This document shows, in pieces, positions 1 through 7,611 of a stretch of DNA of 11,060 nt. The DNA comes from Bacteroides sp. CAG:443. GTDB taxonomy: Bacteria > Bacteroidota > Bacteroidia > Bacteroidales > Bacteroidaceae. The notes beneath the pieces are model-generated. The model was given only the letters and a program-made list of their open reading frames with translations, was not told the DNA's origin and did not search any database. Each line of letters starts with the position of its first letter. Positions within the stretch are counted from its first letter, which is position 1. The position numbers and the translations under genes are program-made. Location: NCBI GenBank assembly GCA_000432735.1, contig FR887821.1, positions 26,643 to 37,702 of the forward strand, written 5' to 3'.

Positions 1-2
1 GG

Positions 3-1487
3 GAGCGGTTCAGTTACTACGGCATGCGCGCCTTGTTCATGTTATACATGGTACAGGCTCTGCTGTTCGATAAGGAGATGGCTTCACAAGTATACGGAAG
101 TTATACGGGACTGGTATATCTTACTCCGCTGATTGGCGGCTACATTGCCGACCGGTACTGGGGAAACCGCCGCTCCATCGTCGTAGGAGCACTGACCATG
201 GCAGCAGGACAGTTCATGCTTTTCCTGAGTGCCTGCTATTTTCATCAGGTAGAACTGGCCAAATGGTTGATGTTTGTGGGACTGGGCCTGCTGATTTTGG
301 GTAACGGTTTCTTCAAACCAAACATCTCGACCATGGTAGGACGTCTGTATACGGCCGATGACAAGCGCAAGGATTCGGCGTTCACCATCTTCTACATGGG
401 AGTGAATGTAGGTTCTACCATCGCTCCGCTGGTATGCGGACTGGTAGGAAATACCGGACATCCGGAGGATTTCAAATGGGGATTTCTCGCGGCATGTATC
501 GGTATGATACTGGGTGCTACAGTCTTTCAGTTGTTTAAGAACAAATATATCTGCGACCCGGAAGGTAATCCTGTAGGCACGGCTCCTGCCAAAACAGCAA
601 AAGCGGCAGAAACATCACCGGCCGATAAGGAAGGCAACAAGCGTACGGTATGGATGATTGCGGGTACCATTTTGCTTACCATTCTGTTCTCCGTCAACTG
701 GGGAGGCGACGGCGGTATCTTTGCCGGAGCCGACTGGATTGGTTCGCTGATTTATGCCACTACCATCGTGATGCCTGTCATCATCATCACCGACAAAAGC
801 CTGACCCGTACGGAACAAGCCCGAATCGGTGTGATATACATCATCGCCTTTTTCGTAATTTTCTTCTGGGCAGCCTACGAACAAGCCGGAGCTTCACTCA
901 CCTTCTTTGCCGACGAACAAACCGACCGTCACATCGGAGGCTGGGAAATGCCTGCCGCCTATTTCCAGTCTTTCAACCCGATTATGATTGTCACGCTGGC
1001 ACCTGTATTTGCAGCTATCTGGTCATTCCTCGGCAAGCGGGGCATCGAACCCAGCTCACCGCGTAAACAGGCTATCGGTCTGCTGTTACTTTCACTGGGA
1101 TATCTCTTCATCGCCTTTGGCGTAAAGGACGTGGAACCCGGCGTAAAAGTCAGTATGATCTGGTTGACGGGATTGTATCTCATCCACACCATGGGAGAAC
1201 TTTGTCTGGCTCCTATCGGACTGTCGCTGGTATACAAACTCTCTCCGGTACGCTTCTCCTCGCTGTTGATGGGCGTATGGTATCTCAGTACCTCTGCAGC
1301 CAACAAATTTGCCGGCATGTTGAGCGGCTATTATCCGGAAGGCGGAGTAACCAAAACGTTCTTGGGTTACCACATTGAAAACCTGTTCGATTTCTTCATG
1401 TTGTTTGTCTTCATGAGCGGTACGGCAGCAGTCGTCCTGTTCCTGTTCTCGGGCAAACTGCAAAAAATGATGAAGGGAGCTGAATAA
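3..1487 (+). CDS. POT/PTR2 family proton-dependent oligopeptide transporter, 5'-truncated by window edge
   Basis: Inner-membrane symporter expected to import di- and tripeptides with protons. The frame is open from the window edge: codons from base 3 read ERFSYYGMRA, the end of the family ExxERFxYY motif in TM1, so the Met at 24 is internal and the true start lies upstream. Numbered from that Met, the PTR2 signature FTIFYMGVNVG is at 120-130, and the TM7 YEQ motif with its acidic residue (E286) is present. Two extra hydrophobic helices (about 207-224 and 238-256) lie between the N- and C-terminal bundles, giving the 14-helix layout usual for bacterial POTs. The C-terminus is complete (TAA at 1485-1487). 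No strong intrinsic terminator follows; the inverted repeat at 1601-1673 is the next structured element. The family call is firm; the substrate is inferred from the family. Confidence 0.93.
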   Translation, partial: ERFSYYGMRALFMLYMVQALLFDKEMASQVYGSYTGLVYLTPLIGGYIADRYWGNRRSIVVGALTMAAGQFMLFLSACYFHQVELAKWLMFVGLGLLILGNGFFKPNISTMVGRLYTADDKRKDSAFTIFYMGVNVGSTIAPLVCGLVGNTGHPEDFKWGFLAACIGMILGATVFQLFKNKYICDPEGNPVGTAPAKTAKAAETSPADKEGNKRTVWMIAGTILLTILFSVNWGGDGGIFAGADWIGSLIYATTIVMPVIIITDKSLTRTEQARIGVIYIIAFFVIFFWAAYEQAGASLTFFADEQTDRHIGGWEMPAAYFQSFNPIMIVTLAPVFAAIWSFLGKRGIEPSSPRKQAIGLLLLSLGYLFIAFGVKDVEPGVKVSMIWLTGLYLIHTMGELCLAPIGLSLVYKLSPVRFSSLLMGVWYLSTSAANKFAGMLSGYYPEGGVTKTFLGYHIENLFDFFMLFVFMSGTAAVVLFLFSGKLQKMMKGAE

Positions 1488-1600
1488 GCCCGCGACCTTT
1501 ATCTGAAAATACAATCGCAACGCTGAAATAATCGACGGTTGACGGTTTCCAACAAGCAAACCAGCAAGCATTCAACCGACACTGCCGGATGCGATATACC

Positions 1601-1673
1601 ACAAGTCCTTTAACCTCTTCCCCTATCCTGCTGTTGCAGGACGAAAAACTTCGGGAAAGGTTAAAGGACTTGT
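1601..1673. repeat. Long inverted repeat with nested hairpin
   Basis: ACAAGTCCTTTAACCT at 1601-1616 is perfectly complementary to AGGTTAAAGGACTTGT at 1658-1673. After one bulged C (1617) pairing continues: TTCCC (1618-1622) with GGGAA (1653-1657), for 21 paired bases. Inside the loop a second hairpin forms from TCCTGC (1626-1631) and GCAGGA (1636-1641) around a TGTT tetraloop. No good U-tract follows on either strand, so a simple rho-independent terminator is not the best reading. Alternatives are a MITE or REP-like mobile repeat, a structured RNA, or a recombination site. The pairing is seen directly; the function is unknown. Confidence 0.8.
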
Positions 1674-1746
1674 TTGCATATATCCCGGCAATCTCGAAAA
1701 AAGGTTCCGGCACCTTCGAAAGAAAACGTCTCGATGTTTTTTTATT

Positions 1747-1785
1747 TTTTGTACAAAAGATTTTTGTTTTTGTACAAAAACAAAA
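1747..1785. promoter_or_regulatory. Two TTTTGTACAAAA palindromes 21 bp apart, operator-like
   Basis: A 12-bp perfect palindrome TTTTGTACAAAA lies at 1747-1758. The same core recurs at 1768-1779 inside a larger 24-bp perfect palindrome (1762-1785). The two symmetry centres are 21 bp apart, about two helical turns, so dimeric proteins bound to each would sit on the same DNA face. The site is about 190-230 bases upstream of the DUF262 start at 1977. An operator for a dimeric regulator is an inference; A/T-rich DNA can form such palindromes by chance, although a 24-bp perfect one is unlikely to. Confidence 0.45.
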
Positions 1786-1976
1786 CGAATCGTCAGTATT
1801 GCTTTATCGGCATAGCATCGGCTTATCCGTAAATTGCCGCAGATTTTCAATAAGCAGTCATCGGATGTCTTTAGAAACAATATTTTTTATAACTTCACGG
1901 TCGGAGAAATAATGTGCAATGTCATGGAAAGTCCTCAACATCTTTCTGTGAACGCCCCAAGCAACTTACCATAACT

Positions 1977-3353
1977 ATGAACCAGATCAGAGTAAAAAGT
2001 TTGAGTATTCCGGAACTCTTCAGCCTCCCGCTCGATATTCCCGAATACCAACGCCCGTACGTATGGACGAAAAACGAAGTGCTTACGCTGCTGAAAGATA
2101 TCTATGCTTACCAGCATCACTCTCAGGAAGAACCGATGTACTATCTGGGAAGCATCATCCTACATGAGCACGATAATCTGTATTCCATCATCGACGGACA
2201 GCAACGCATAACTACCCTTGCCATTCTCTTACATATTCTTTCTTCCCAACAGAAGATTTCCATCAAGTATCATTCTCCGGTTTCTATAGAAAACATCCGG
2301 AAAAACGCTCAGATTATCCGGGAGTTCTGTACGGAAAAAGACATCAATGAGCATACTTTGCAGCATATCAACGTAACACTTGTCATCACGCAGCAGGAAG
2401 ACGATGCATATACTTTCTTTGAAACGCAGAATACCGGCGGCGTACGTCTTTCCGGCATCGACATCATAAAGGCTCATCATTTGAGATACATCGGAAAGGA
2501 CTCTCAGAACGAATTCTACGCACGAAAATGGGAACAGTTCAAGTATCTGGATGAAGTAACGCGCCTGTTGCTGCTGGGGCGCCGATGGAACATCCTACAC
2601 TGGGAAAAGGTTCCACCTAAAAATACGTATGGTGACTATACACGCGAGAAACAGAAAAAGCAAATCATCATCGACGAATTCAGCAACAAAACCCTGAACG
2701 GACACCGAAAAATAGGATTCCAACAGGTACAACTGGAAGAAGAATACCGTATGCTGAATCTTCCACCTTACAAACTCGCCCTACGACAGCCTCTGTATAA
2801 TGGCGAGAATTTTATCGATTACCTCGATCAGTTTGTTTCCATCTATCAGAATATTTTCATTAAGATGGATGGCCTGCCGGAAGTATACGTCAGATTCACA
2901 CGGGAAGTTATCGATGTAGAAGACCGGACAGAGTTCGTCAGAGAGTTTTATCAGGTGATACTGATGAGTTACGTCAGTCGTTTTGGTACGGAAAGACTGA
3001 TTGAAGCAGCCTTGCAAATCTTCAGATATACGTATGTTCTCCGTCTGCAAAACAACAGTATCCGGGAAAAAAGTATACCGAAGTTCATTCAGGAAAATCA
3101 TTTTATTATCGATGAGGTTTTAACCTGCTATACGTGTGACGAACTGATGAAGGCCCTACAGTCTTTTGAATATGATGAGCTCGACCCCATCCTGTTTCAA
3201 AAAGGATATGCCGCCGACAGATTATTCGGACGTATCAGCGAGTTTTTTCGCAAAGAGCTGAAGGATAAGGCTCTAACCGCAGGTAGTGCCTACGACAACT
3301 GGTTGTGTAAAAACATCCAGGCATTAGTAAACCAATGTAATGTTTCAGATTAA
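1977..3353 (+). CDS. DUF262 domain protein without HNH domain (GmrS-like partner)
   Basis: A 458-residue protein. From the ATG at 1977 it shows the DUF262 (ParB/sulfiredoxin-like) hallmarks: IPEYQRPYVW at 21-30, DGQQRITTL at 73-81 and the FFETQNTGGVRLSGIDIIKA-type block at 147-166. In GmrSD, BrxU and SspE-type proteins the DGQQR motif belongs to the NTP-binding or hydrolysing site. The C-terminal half (about 190-458) is mostly helical-looking, and no DUF1524/HNH motif is visible. I prefer ATG 1977 because DUF262 proteins usually begin shortly before the IPxYQRPYVW block. A GTG at 1914 with GGAG seven bases upstream would add 21 residues that resemble nothing in the family. The next gene, a larger DUF262 protein with a nuclease domain, starts at or just after this stop, so a two-subunit complex or coupled translation is plausible. 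Domain call firm; defence role inferred. Confidence 0.85.
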   Translation: MNQIRVKSLSIPELFSLPLDIPEYQRPYVWTKNEVLTLLKDIYAYQHHSQEEPMYYLGSIILHEHDNLYSIIDGQQRITTLAILLHILSSQQKISIKYHSPVSIENIRKNAQIIREFCTEKDINEHTLQHINVTLVITQQEDDAYTFFETQNTGGVRLSGIDIIKAHHLRYIGKDSQNEFYARKWEQFKYLDEVTRLLLLGRRWNILHWEKVPPKNTYGDYTREKQKKQIIIDEFSNKTLNGHRKIGFQQVQLEEEYRMLNLPPYKLALRQPLYNGENFIDYLDQFVSIYQNIFIKMDGLPEVYVRFTREVIDVEDRTEFVREFYQVILMSYVSRFGTERLIEAALQIFRYTYVLRLQNNSIREKSIPKFIQENHFIIDEVLTCYTCDELMKALQSFEYDELDPILFQKGYAADRLFGRISEFFRKELKDKALTAGSAYDNWLCKNIQALVNQCNVSD

Positions 3354-5748
3354 GAAAAGCAGATTTATGGGACAACGAGAAAAAGTCATCACCAGCATCA
3401 AAAGCATCTCAGATTTAATAGAAGAATATCCGTTTTGCGTACCTTCGTACCAGCGACCGTACGTATGGGGAAATGAGCAAATTTATAAGCTGCTGAATGA
3501 TATCTATGCAGCTTTCGAACGTAATAAATCTGAAGCATATTTCATCGGAACAGTCATTTTGTACAAGCGCACTCGTTCGGGCGGCGATGAGACAGCCGTT
3601 TATGAATTGTTGGACGGACAGCAGCGTTTCACCACTCTTTGGCTGATTGCCGTTGCCTTTTCAAAGATGGGTTGCAACACCGATCTGAACAGATTCCTGA
3701 GATATCATCAGAACCTGCGGATCCGTTTTTCTATCCGCAACCAAGTAGAAGATTATTTTCATCGGCTACTCGATGAATATTCTGCATTCGACATAGTCTC
3801 TGACGAAACTATCAGTAAAGACGAATATCTCTGCTGCATAGCCCGAGCAGTAACTTCCATTACTGGATGGTTGAACGAAATAAACGATGAATCGAAGTTT
3901 CAGGATTTAGGACGCTACATTTACAGTCAAGTAAAGTTTGTCATGAATATTGTGCCGAAAGGTACCGATTTGAACAAACTCTTTACGACCATCAATAACG
4001 CCGGATTACAACTGGAGCAGTCGGATATCCTGAAATCACTGTTGCTGAAAAGGTTGGCAGCCGACAAACTGCATTACAGCAAAATATGGGAGTGTTGCGA
4101 ACAAATGAATGCATCCATAGAATGGAATACAGGCAGATTATTTCCGGCATACGATTTTGAAATATTGACAGACCAAGCCCCTTCTCCCCTCGCCAGTCGG
4201 GAAACATCTTCCGACTTGCAGAATAAGGAAGGAATGACACTCTGCCAGATATTGCACTCCAACAATATGGAGAGAACCGTTATACTAACCGACATGAAGT
4301 CCTTCTGCCTGCAAGATTTCAAATTATCGGATATCGTATCAGTGAGTGGAGAATTGGGTGGAGCATGGATCGGAACAAATATTCCCAGCGAAGTATGTCA
4401 GATCTATCCTGAAAGTGAAAAGATAAAATATATCCAGTTCAAGATTTACTCGGACAATTATCATAAAGGAATTCAACTCAGGCTATCGCAGATAGGAAAC
4501 AATATAGAAGGAGAGATAGAGTGGGCAAAAGGAAGTAAAAAAAGAAGTTCCAAAAACAACCAGCTGTTGCACAAAGACTGGAACCACCTGACGGAAGAAG
4601 AATCCAGCAAACTGGAAGATGTTACTCCCGGCAGAGAAGGATATGGACTGCATGCGTTTACCATCCATCCGTATATTCCTCACCTTACGACAGAGTTTCG
4701 TGAAGCAGACCAGACAGCGTTACCGCCATTCGCTTGTAAGTCAATTATCTCTTTTCCGAGTTTGCTGATACTAACGTACCGGTTATTCCGTTTCAGAAAC
4801 AAACAGGAGGATATAGAGAAACCTCTACAGGAAAATTCCCTGCTTGAGATATTTAAGGAACTTGTAGCTTCTGAAGAACCGGAAAAAGGAAAAGATGAAG
4901 AGGTAGAAAAATTCTTCAAGTTGCTTTGGACAGTTCGGTGGCATTTCGACAAATACATAGTAAAATGGGTTGAAGCAGAAGGACTCAATGAATTAAGCCT
5001 GATAGAAACAAATATATCCGATGGAAACCTTAGTTACACAAAACGTGAAAAAAGTAGCATGTCGATGTTGCAGTCCATGCTATATTTCACGACAAATCCA
5101 TTGTTATGGCTGACTCCTTTTATCGGTTATACCATAGACAAAGGAGAGAAAGACACACGAGAAAAACAGCTTTCTTTACTTGAATTTATCGACAACACCT
5201 TGTCCGTCCGTCAATTCATGGACAATGGTCTGTCTCTTCAGGCGTTGTCATGGAAACTGCTGGAAACATCAAACGTAGAGTATGATTTTTCAAATGATAT
5301 CAAAACCTATCTCGAAAGTCAATTGGGCGTACATTTCCGTCACTACTGGTTTCAGAAACTGGAATATATTTTATGGAAGGAAATGAAAAACACAGAGGAA
5401 TATAAAAACGATGAAAAGTTCAAGCGCTATCGGTTTATCTCCCGAAACTCTGTCGAACACGTCTTTCCCCAGCACCATGAATTCAATAAAACCACAATCT
5501 CTCCGGCGTGCCTGGACGACTTTGGCAATCTGGCTCTGCTGAACGTAGAGCAAAACTCATCGTACAGCAATCAGGATGTGGCGAAAAAGAAGATTGATTT
5601 CTACTCGAAACCTACGTACGATTCACTAAAGCTTAAACTGATTTATGACGAGGAAGTGGCACATTACGACGAGAATATGGTTTACAAACATAGGAAAGCC
5701 ATGATTGAGAAAATCATGCAGCATTACACCAACAAGGTAAGATGCTAA
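3340..5748 (+). CDS. DUF262-DUF1524 HNH nuclease protein (GmrSD/SspE-like)
   Basis: An 802-residue protein. The N-terminal DUF262 shows PSYQRPYVW at 35-43, DGQQRFTTL at 92-100 and LFTTINNAGLQLEQSDILKS at 214-233. The C-terminus carries DUF1524 (His-Me finger/HNH) features: SVEHVFPQ at 704-711 with H707 the likely catalytic His, FGNLALLN at 728-735, N739, and lysines at 749-751. Between them, roughly 265-465, is a segment I cannot assign. It is followed by a hydrophobic stretch around 468-483 that resembles the region between the two domains in family members. Such proteins act as NTP-regulated endonucleases against modified or phage DNA. This start overlaps the upstream gene by 14 bases; ATG 3367, preceded by AAGAAAAG, is an equally likely start and would remove nine residues. 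Both DUF262 and DUF1524 motifs are intact, so the protein looks functional. The target is unknown. Confidence 0.88.
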   Translation: MFQIKKSRFMGQREKVITSIKSISDLIEEYPFCVPSYQRPYVWGNEQIYKLLNDIYAAFERNKSEAYFIGTVILYKRTRSGGDETAVYELLDGQQRFTTLWLIAVAFSKMGCNTDLNRFLRYHQNLRIRFSIRNQVEDYFHRLLDEYSAFDIVSDETISKDEYLCCIARAVTSITGWLNEINDESKFQDLGRYIYSQVKFVMNIVPKGTDLNKLFTTINNAGLQLEQSDILKSLLLKRLAADKLHYSKIWECCEQMNASIEWNTGRLFPAYDFEILTDQAPSPLASRETSSDLQNKEGMTLCQILHSNNMERTVILTDMKSFCLQDFKLSDIVSVSGELGGAWIGTNIPSEVCQIYPESEKIKYIQFKIYSDNYHKGIQLRLSQIGNNIEGEIEWAKGSKKRSSKNNQLLHKDWNHLTEEESSKLEDVTPGREGYGLHAFTIHPYIPHLTTEFREADQTALPPFACKSIISFPSLLILTYRLFRFRNKQEDIEKPLQENSLLEIFKELVASEEPEKGKDEEVEKFFKLLWTVRWHFDKYIVKWVEAEGLNELSLIETNISDGNLSYTKREKSSMSMLQSMLYFTTNPLLWLTPFIGYTIDKGEKDTREKQLSLLEFIDNTLSVRQFMDNGLSLQALSWKLLETSNVEYDFSNDIKTYLESQLGVHFRHYWFQKLEYILWKEMKNTEEYKNDEKFKRYRFISRNSVEHVFPQHHEFNKTTISPACLDDFGNLALLNVEQNSSYSNQDVAKKKIDFYSKPTYDSLKLKLIYDEEVAHYDENMVYKHRKAMIEKIMQHYTNKVRC

Positions 5749-5812
5749 TCAATATTAAAACAATTATCCAGCCGACAGAAACATTGAAAAAGACCTTTTC
5801 TTAAATAAAAAT

Positions 5813-5855
5813 CGAGGCGTACAGACCGAGTTTTAAACCCATTCTGTACGCCTCG
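5813..5855 (-). terminator. Intrinsic terminator of the - strand POT gene
   Basis: A perfect 13-bp stem pairs CGAGGCGTACAGA (5813-5825) with TCTGTACGCCTCG (5843-5855) around a 17-base loop. Read on the - strand, the stem is followed by a U-rich stretch (complement of 5803-5812). It lies 25 bases past the stop of the - strand transporter. On the + strand the downstream sequence is less U-rich, so it may only partly stop transcripts from the DUF262 genes, which converge on it from the other side. Confidence 0.85.
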
Positions 5856-5880
5856 CAGCTTTATCAGATTATTTATTCGA

Positions 5881-7437
5881 TTACTTAGCTACACGTTCCA
5901 GCCATTTCACCATGAACAGCATTACTCCCATTGAGATGAAGCATACGATCATGAAAATAGCCCAGCAGTATCCGATAGGAATAGCGTTATACATCAGAGG
6001 ACCAATCCACAGCAGGAGATTACCTACGGCAGTCGCGCCGAGCCATAATCCCTGACAAAGTCCTAAAAGATGCTTTGGAGCCACCTTCGAAACGAATGAC
6101 AATCCAAGAGGTGAAATAAACAACTCTGCCACTGTAAGCAGGAAGTAAAGCACAATCAAAACCCATGCTCCTGCCTTAACCTGCTGGTCGATAGGAAGCT
6201 CTCTGTATTCGGCAGCAGAAGGATAACCCATAATGAGTGAATATGCAGAAAGGAAGAGATAAGCCAAACCTGCAATAAGCATACCGATGGCAATCTTACG
6301 CGGAGTAGAGATTTCCTTACCTTTTCTGGAAAGAGAACCGAAAATCATCATGATAATCGGAGTCAATGTAATCACAAAGAAAGGATTCACTGCCTGCCAT
6401 ATTTCCGGAGCAATTGTGGATGTATCGACGAAGTCTCTCGCAAAGAGTGAAAGTGAAGTACCGTTCTGATGGAAGGAGAACCAGAAGAAAATAACAACAC
6501 CCAGCACTGCAAACAAGGCGTAAAGACGTTGTTTGATTTCCTTAGCCATAGCAGCCTTTTCTTCTGCTGAATAAGTAACAGCAGCTGCGGCTTCTTTCTT
6601 TCCCGGATTCGGGAACTGACTCTTGGTTACAAAGAAGATAATCAAAGAAATGAGCATTGCCGCAACAGATGCAACAAACGAATAATGAATACCTTCATTA
6701 AATATCTGCAAATATTGTGCACAAGAAGCAGCCATATCGGTAGTTGTGCCTACGCACTGTGACATCAACTGATTCAAGTTGCCCATAGCCTCAGCCGACA
6801 TTCCGTCTGCACCTTTCGCTATATATTCATGACACAGAGCAGGAAGACTTGCATTGTAAACCATGTTGTGTGCGCTCAGCCACCAGCTTCTCAACAGAGG
6901 AGCGATAAACGGAGCTACCAATCCACCGATATTGATAAATACATAAAATATCTGGAATCCGGAATCTCTCTTGCTCTTGGCTTCAATCAGTTCCTTTTCT
7001 CCTTTTTTTGCAGCCTCAGCTTCAAGATTATCGTACATCTGGCCTACAATAGCCTGAAGGTTTCCCTTGAACAGACCGTTACCAAATGCTATGAAAAACA
7101 ATGCGATACAAGTAAGTGTAAGCAACCATGATGTGTTGCCTGCATTGGCAGTAATAGGAATAGATAATGCAATATATCCAACAGCCATGACCACAAGACC
7201 GGCCATGATTGTACCTTTATAGTTCTGTTTTCTATCGGCAATCAGACCTCCAACAAGACTTAACAGATAGATACCTGCATAAAAGAATGAATAGATAAGT
7301 GTACTTTTCTCCTCACTTATACCAAATTTAGAACAAAGGAACAACACCAGCACAGCGTTCATGATGTAGTAGCCAAAACGCTCCCCCATGTTAGAAAGTG
7401 CAGCAGGTATCAAACCTTTAGGATGCTTGTTAAACAT
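5881..7437 (-). CDS. POT/PTR2 family peptide transporter, diverged 12-helix type
   Basis: A 518-residue inner-membrane protein of the proton-dependent oligopeptide transporter family. It shows GERFGYY at 18-24 (TM1), the PTR2 signature FQIFYVFINIGGL at 161-173, and about 12 hydrophobic helices. It lacks the two extra helices seen in the + strand transporter, having only a short charged linker (about 272-303) between its halves. The first Glu of ExxER is Asn (N16), and the TM7 YEQ motif reads FHQ (H323), so two acidic residues linked to proton coupling in studied POTs are replaced. A long TM5-TM6 loop (about 183-248), predicted periplasmic, holds three cysteines (C202, C228, C239). It has its own -7 element at 7480-7487 and a terminator at 5813-5855, so it is probably monocistronic. 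Transport of peptides is inferred from family; coupling or substrate may differ. Confidence 0.92.
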   Translation of the reverse strand: MFNKHPKGLIPAALSNMGERFGYYIMNAVLVLFLCSKFGISEEKSTLIYSFFYAGIYLLSLVGGLIADRKQNYKGTIMAGLVVMAVGYIALSIPITANAGNTSWLLTLTCIALFFIAFGNGLFKGNLQAIVGQMYDNLEAEAAKKGEKELIEAKSKRDSGFQIFYVFINIGGLVAPFIAPLLRSWWLSAHNMVYNASLPALCHEYIAKGADGMSAEAMGNLNQLMSQCVGTTTDMAASCAQYLQIFNEGIHYSFVASVAAMLISLIIFFVTKSQFPNPGKKEAAAAVTYSAEEKAAMAKEIKQRLYALFAVLGVVIFFWFSFHQNGTSLSLFARDFVDTSTIAPEIWQAVNPFFVITLTPIIMMIFGSLSRKGKEISTPRKIAIGMLIAGLAYLFLSAYSLIMGYPSAAEYRELPIDQQVKAGAWVLIVLYFLLTVAELFISPLGLSFVSKVAPKHLLGLCQGLWLGATAVGNLLLWIGPLMYNAIPIGYCWAIFMIVCFISMGVMLFMVKWLERVAK

Positions 7438-7479
7438 AAATAATGAAGATTTTAATGATTAATAAATTTATATTACTTG

Positions 7480-7487
7480 CAAATATA
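7480..7487 (-). promoter_or_regulatory. Bacteroidales -7 promoter element for the - strand POT gene
   Basis: On the - strand these bases read TATATTTG, matching the Bacteroides TAnnTTTG -7 consensus. This would place the start of transcription near 7473, giving a leader of about 36 A/T-rich bases before the ATG at 7437. No convincing -33 TTTG box is found at the usual 19-21 base spacing, and no Shine-Dalgarno sequence is visible, which is normal in this phylum. Confidence 0.5.
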
Positions 7488-7551
7488 TAAAAAAGTAACA
7501 AAAATACTGGTATTTGTCGCGATTTTTCGGTCTTCTCGATATGATATAAAA

Positions 7552-7589
7552 AAACATGGGCGCAATTCGCAAAGAATCCGCCCATGTTT
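7552..7589 (-). terminator. Intrinsic terminator of the uvrA-ybaK operon
   Basis: AAACATGGGCG (7552-7562) pairs perfectly with CGCCCATGTTT (7579-7589). The loop can form a further four-pair hairpin (ATTC 7565-7568 with GAAT 7574-7577). On the - strand the stem runs into a U-tract from the seven A residues at 7548-7554. It starts 22 bases after the ybaK stop, separating that operon from the transporter downstream. Confidence 0.88.
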
Positions 7590-7611
7590 CAAACAAAACG
7601 TCACCACGTTC

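Larger units (their letters stand above)
1488..1976. other. 489-base gap with structured repeats, no convincing gene
   Basis: This gap separates the transporter from the DUF262 pair. It holds the inverted repeat at 1601-1673, the paired palindromes at 1747-1785 and a short A/T-rich stretch at 1881-1892. An open frame (+, 1589-1912, 107 codons) runs across both repeats, but its translation mostly mirrors the repeat sequence (FVQK twice, low complexity), so I do not call it a gene. Two antisense frames (1411-1713 and 1623-1880) likewise look like shadows. No clear TAnnTTTG promoter for the DUF262 genes was found on the + strand. The region could be a dispersed intergenic element, which a genome-wide nucleotide search would show. 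Confidence 0.6.

Noticed and set aside
650..1066. 138-codon + strand frame inside the transporter
   Set aside because: It is an alternative frame of a certain gene, rich in His and Arg from frame-shifted membrane codons.
1601..1673. Integron attC site
   Set aside because: The arms contain CTTTAAC and GTTAAAG, each one base off the RYYYAAC/GTTRRRY core sites, and no integrase or cassette array is present.
1601..1673. Rho-independent terminator of the + strand transporter
   Set aside because: The stem is strong but is followed by TTGCATATAT without a proper T-run, and it lies over 110 bases past the stop.
1411..1880. Two antisense open frames (100 and 85 codons)
   Set aside because: They overlap the transporter end and the repeat region, have no promoter or ribosome site, and resemble no family.
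1977..5748. Toxin-antitoxin module
   Set aside because: Both proteins are large (458 and about 800 residues) and carry DUF262 motifs, unlike typical toxin-antitoxin pairs; restriction-type function fits better.
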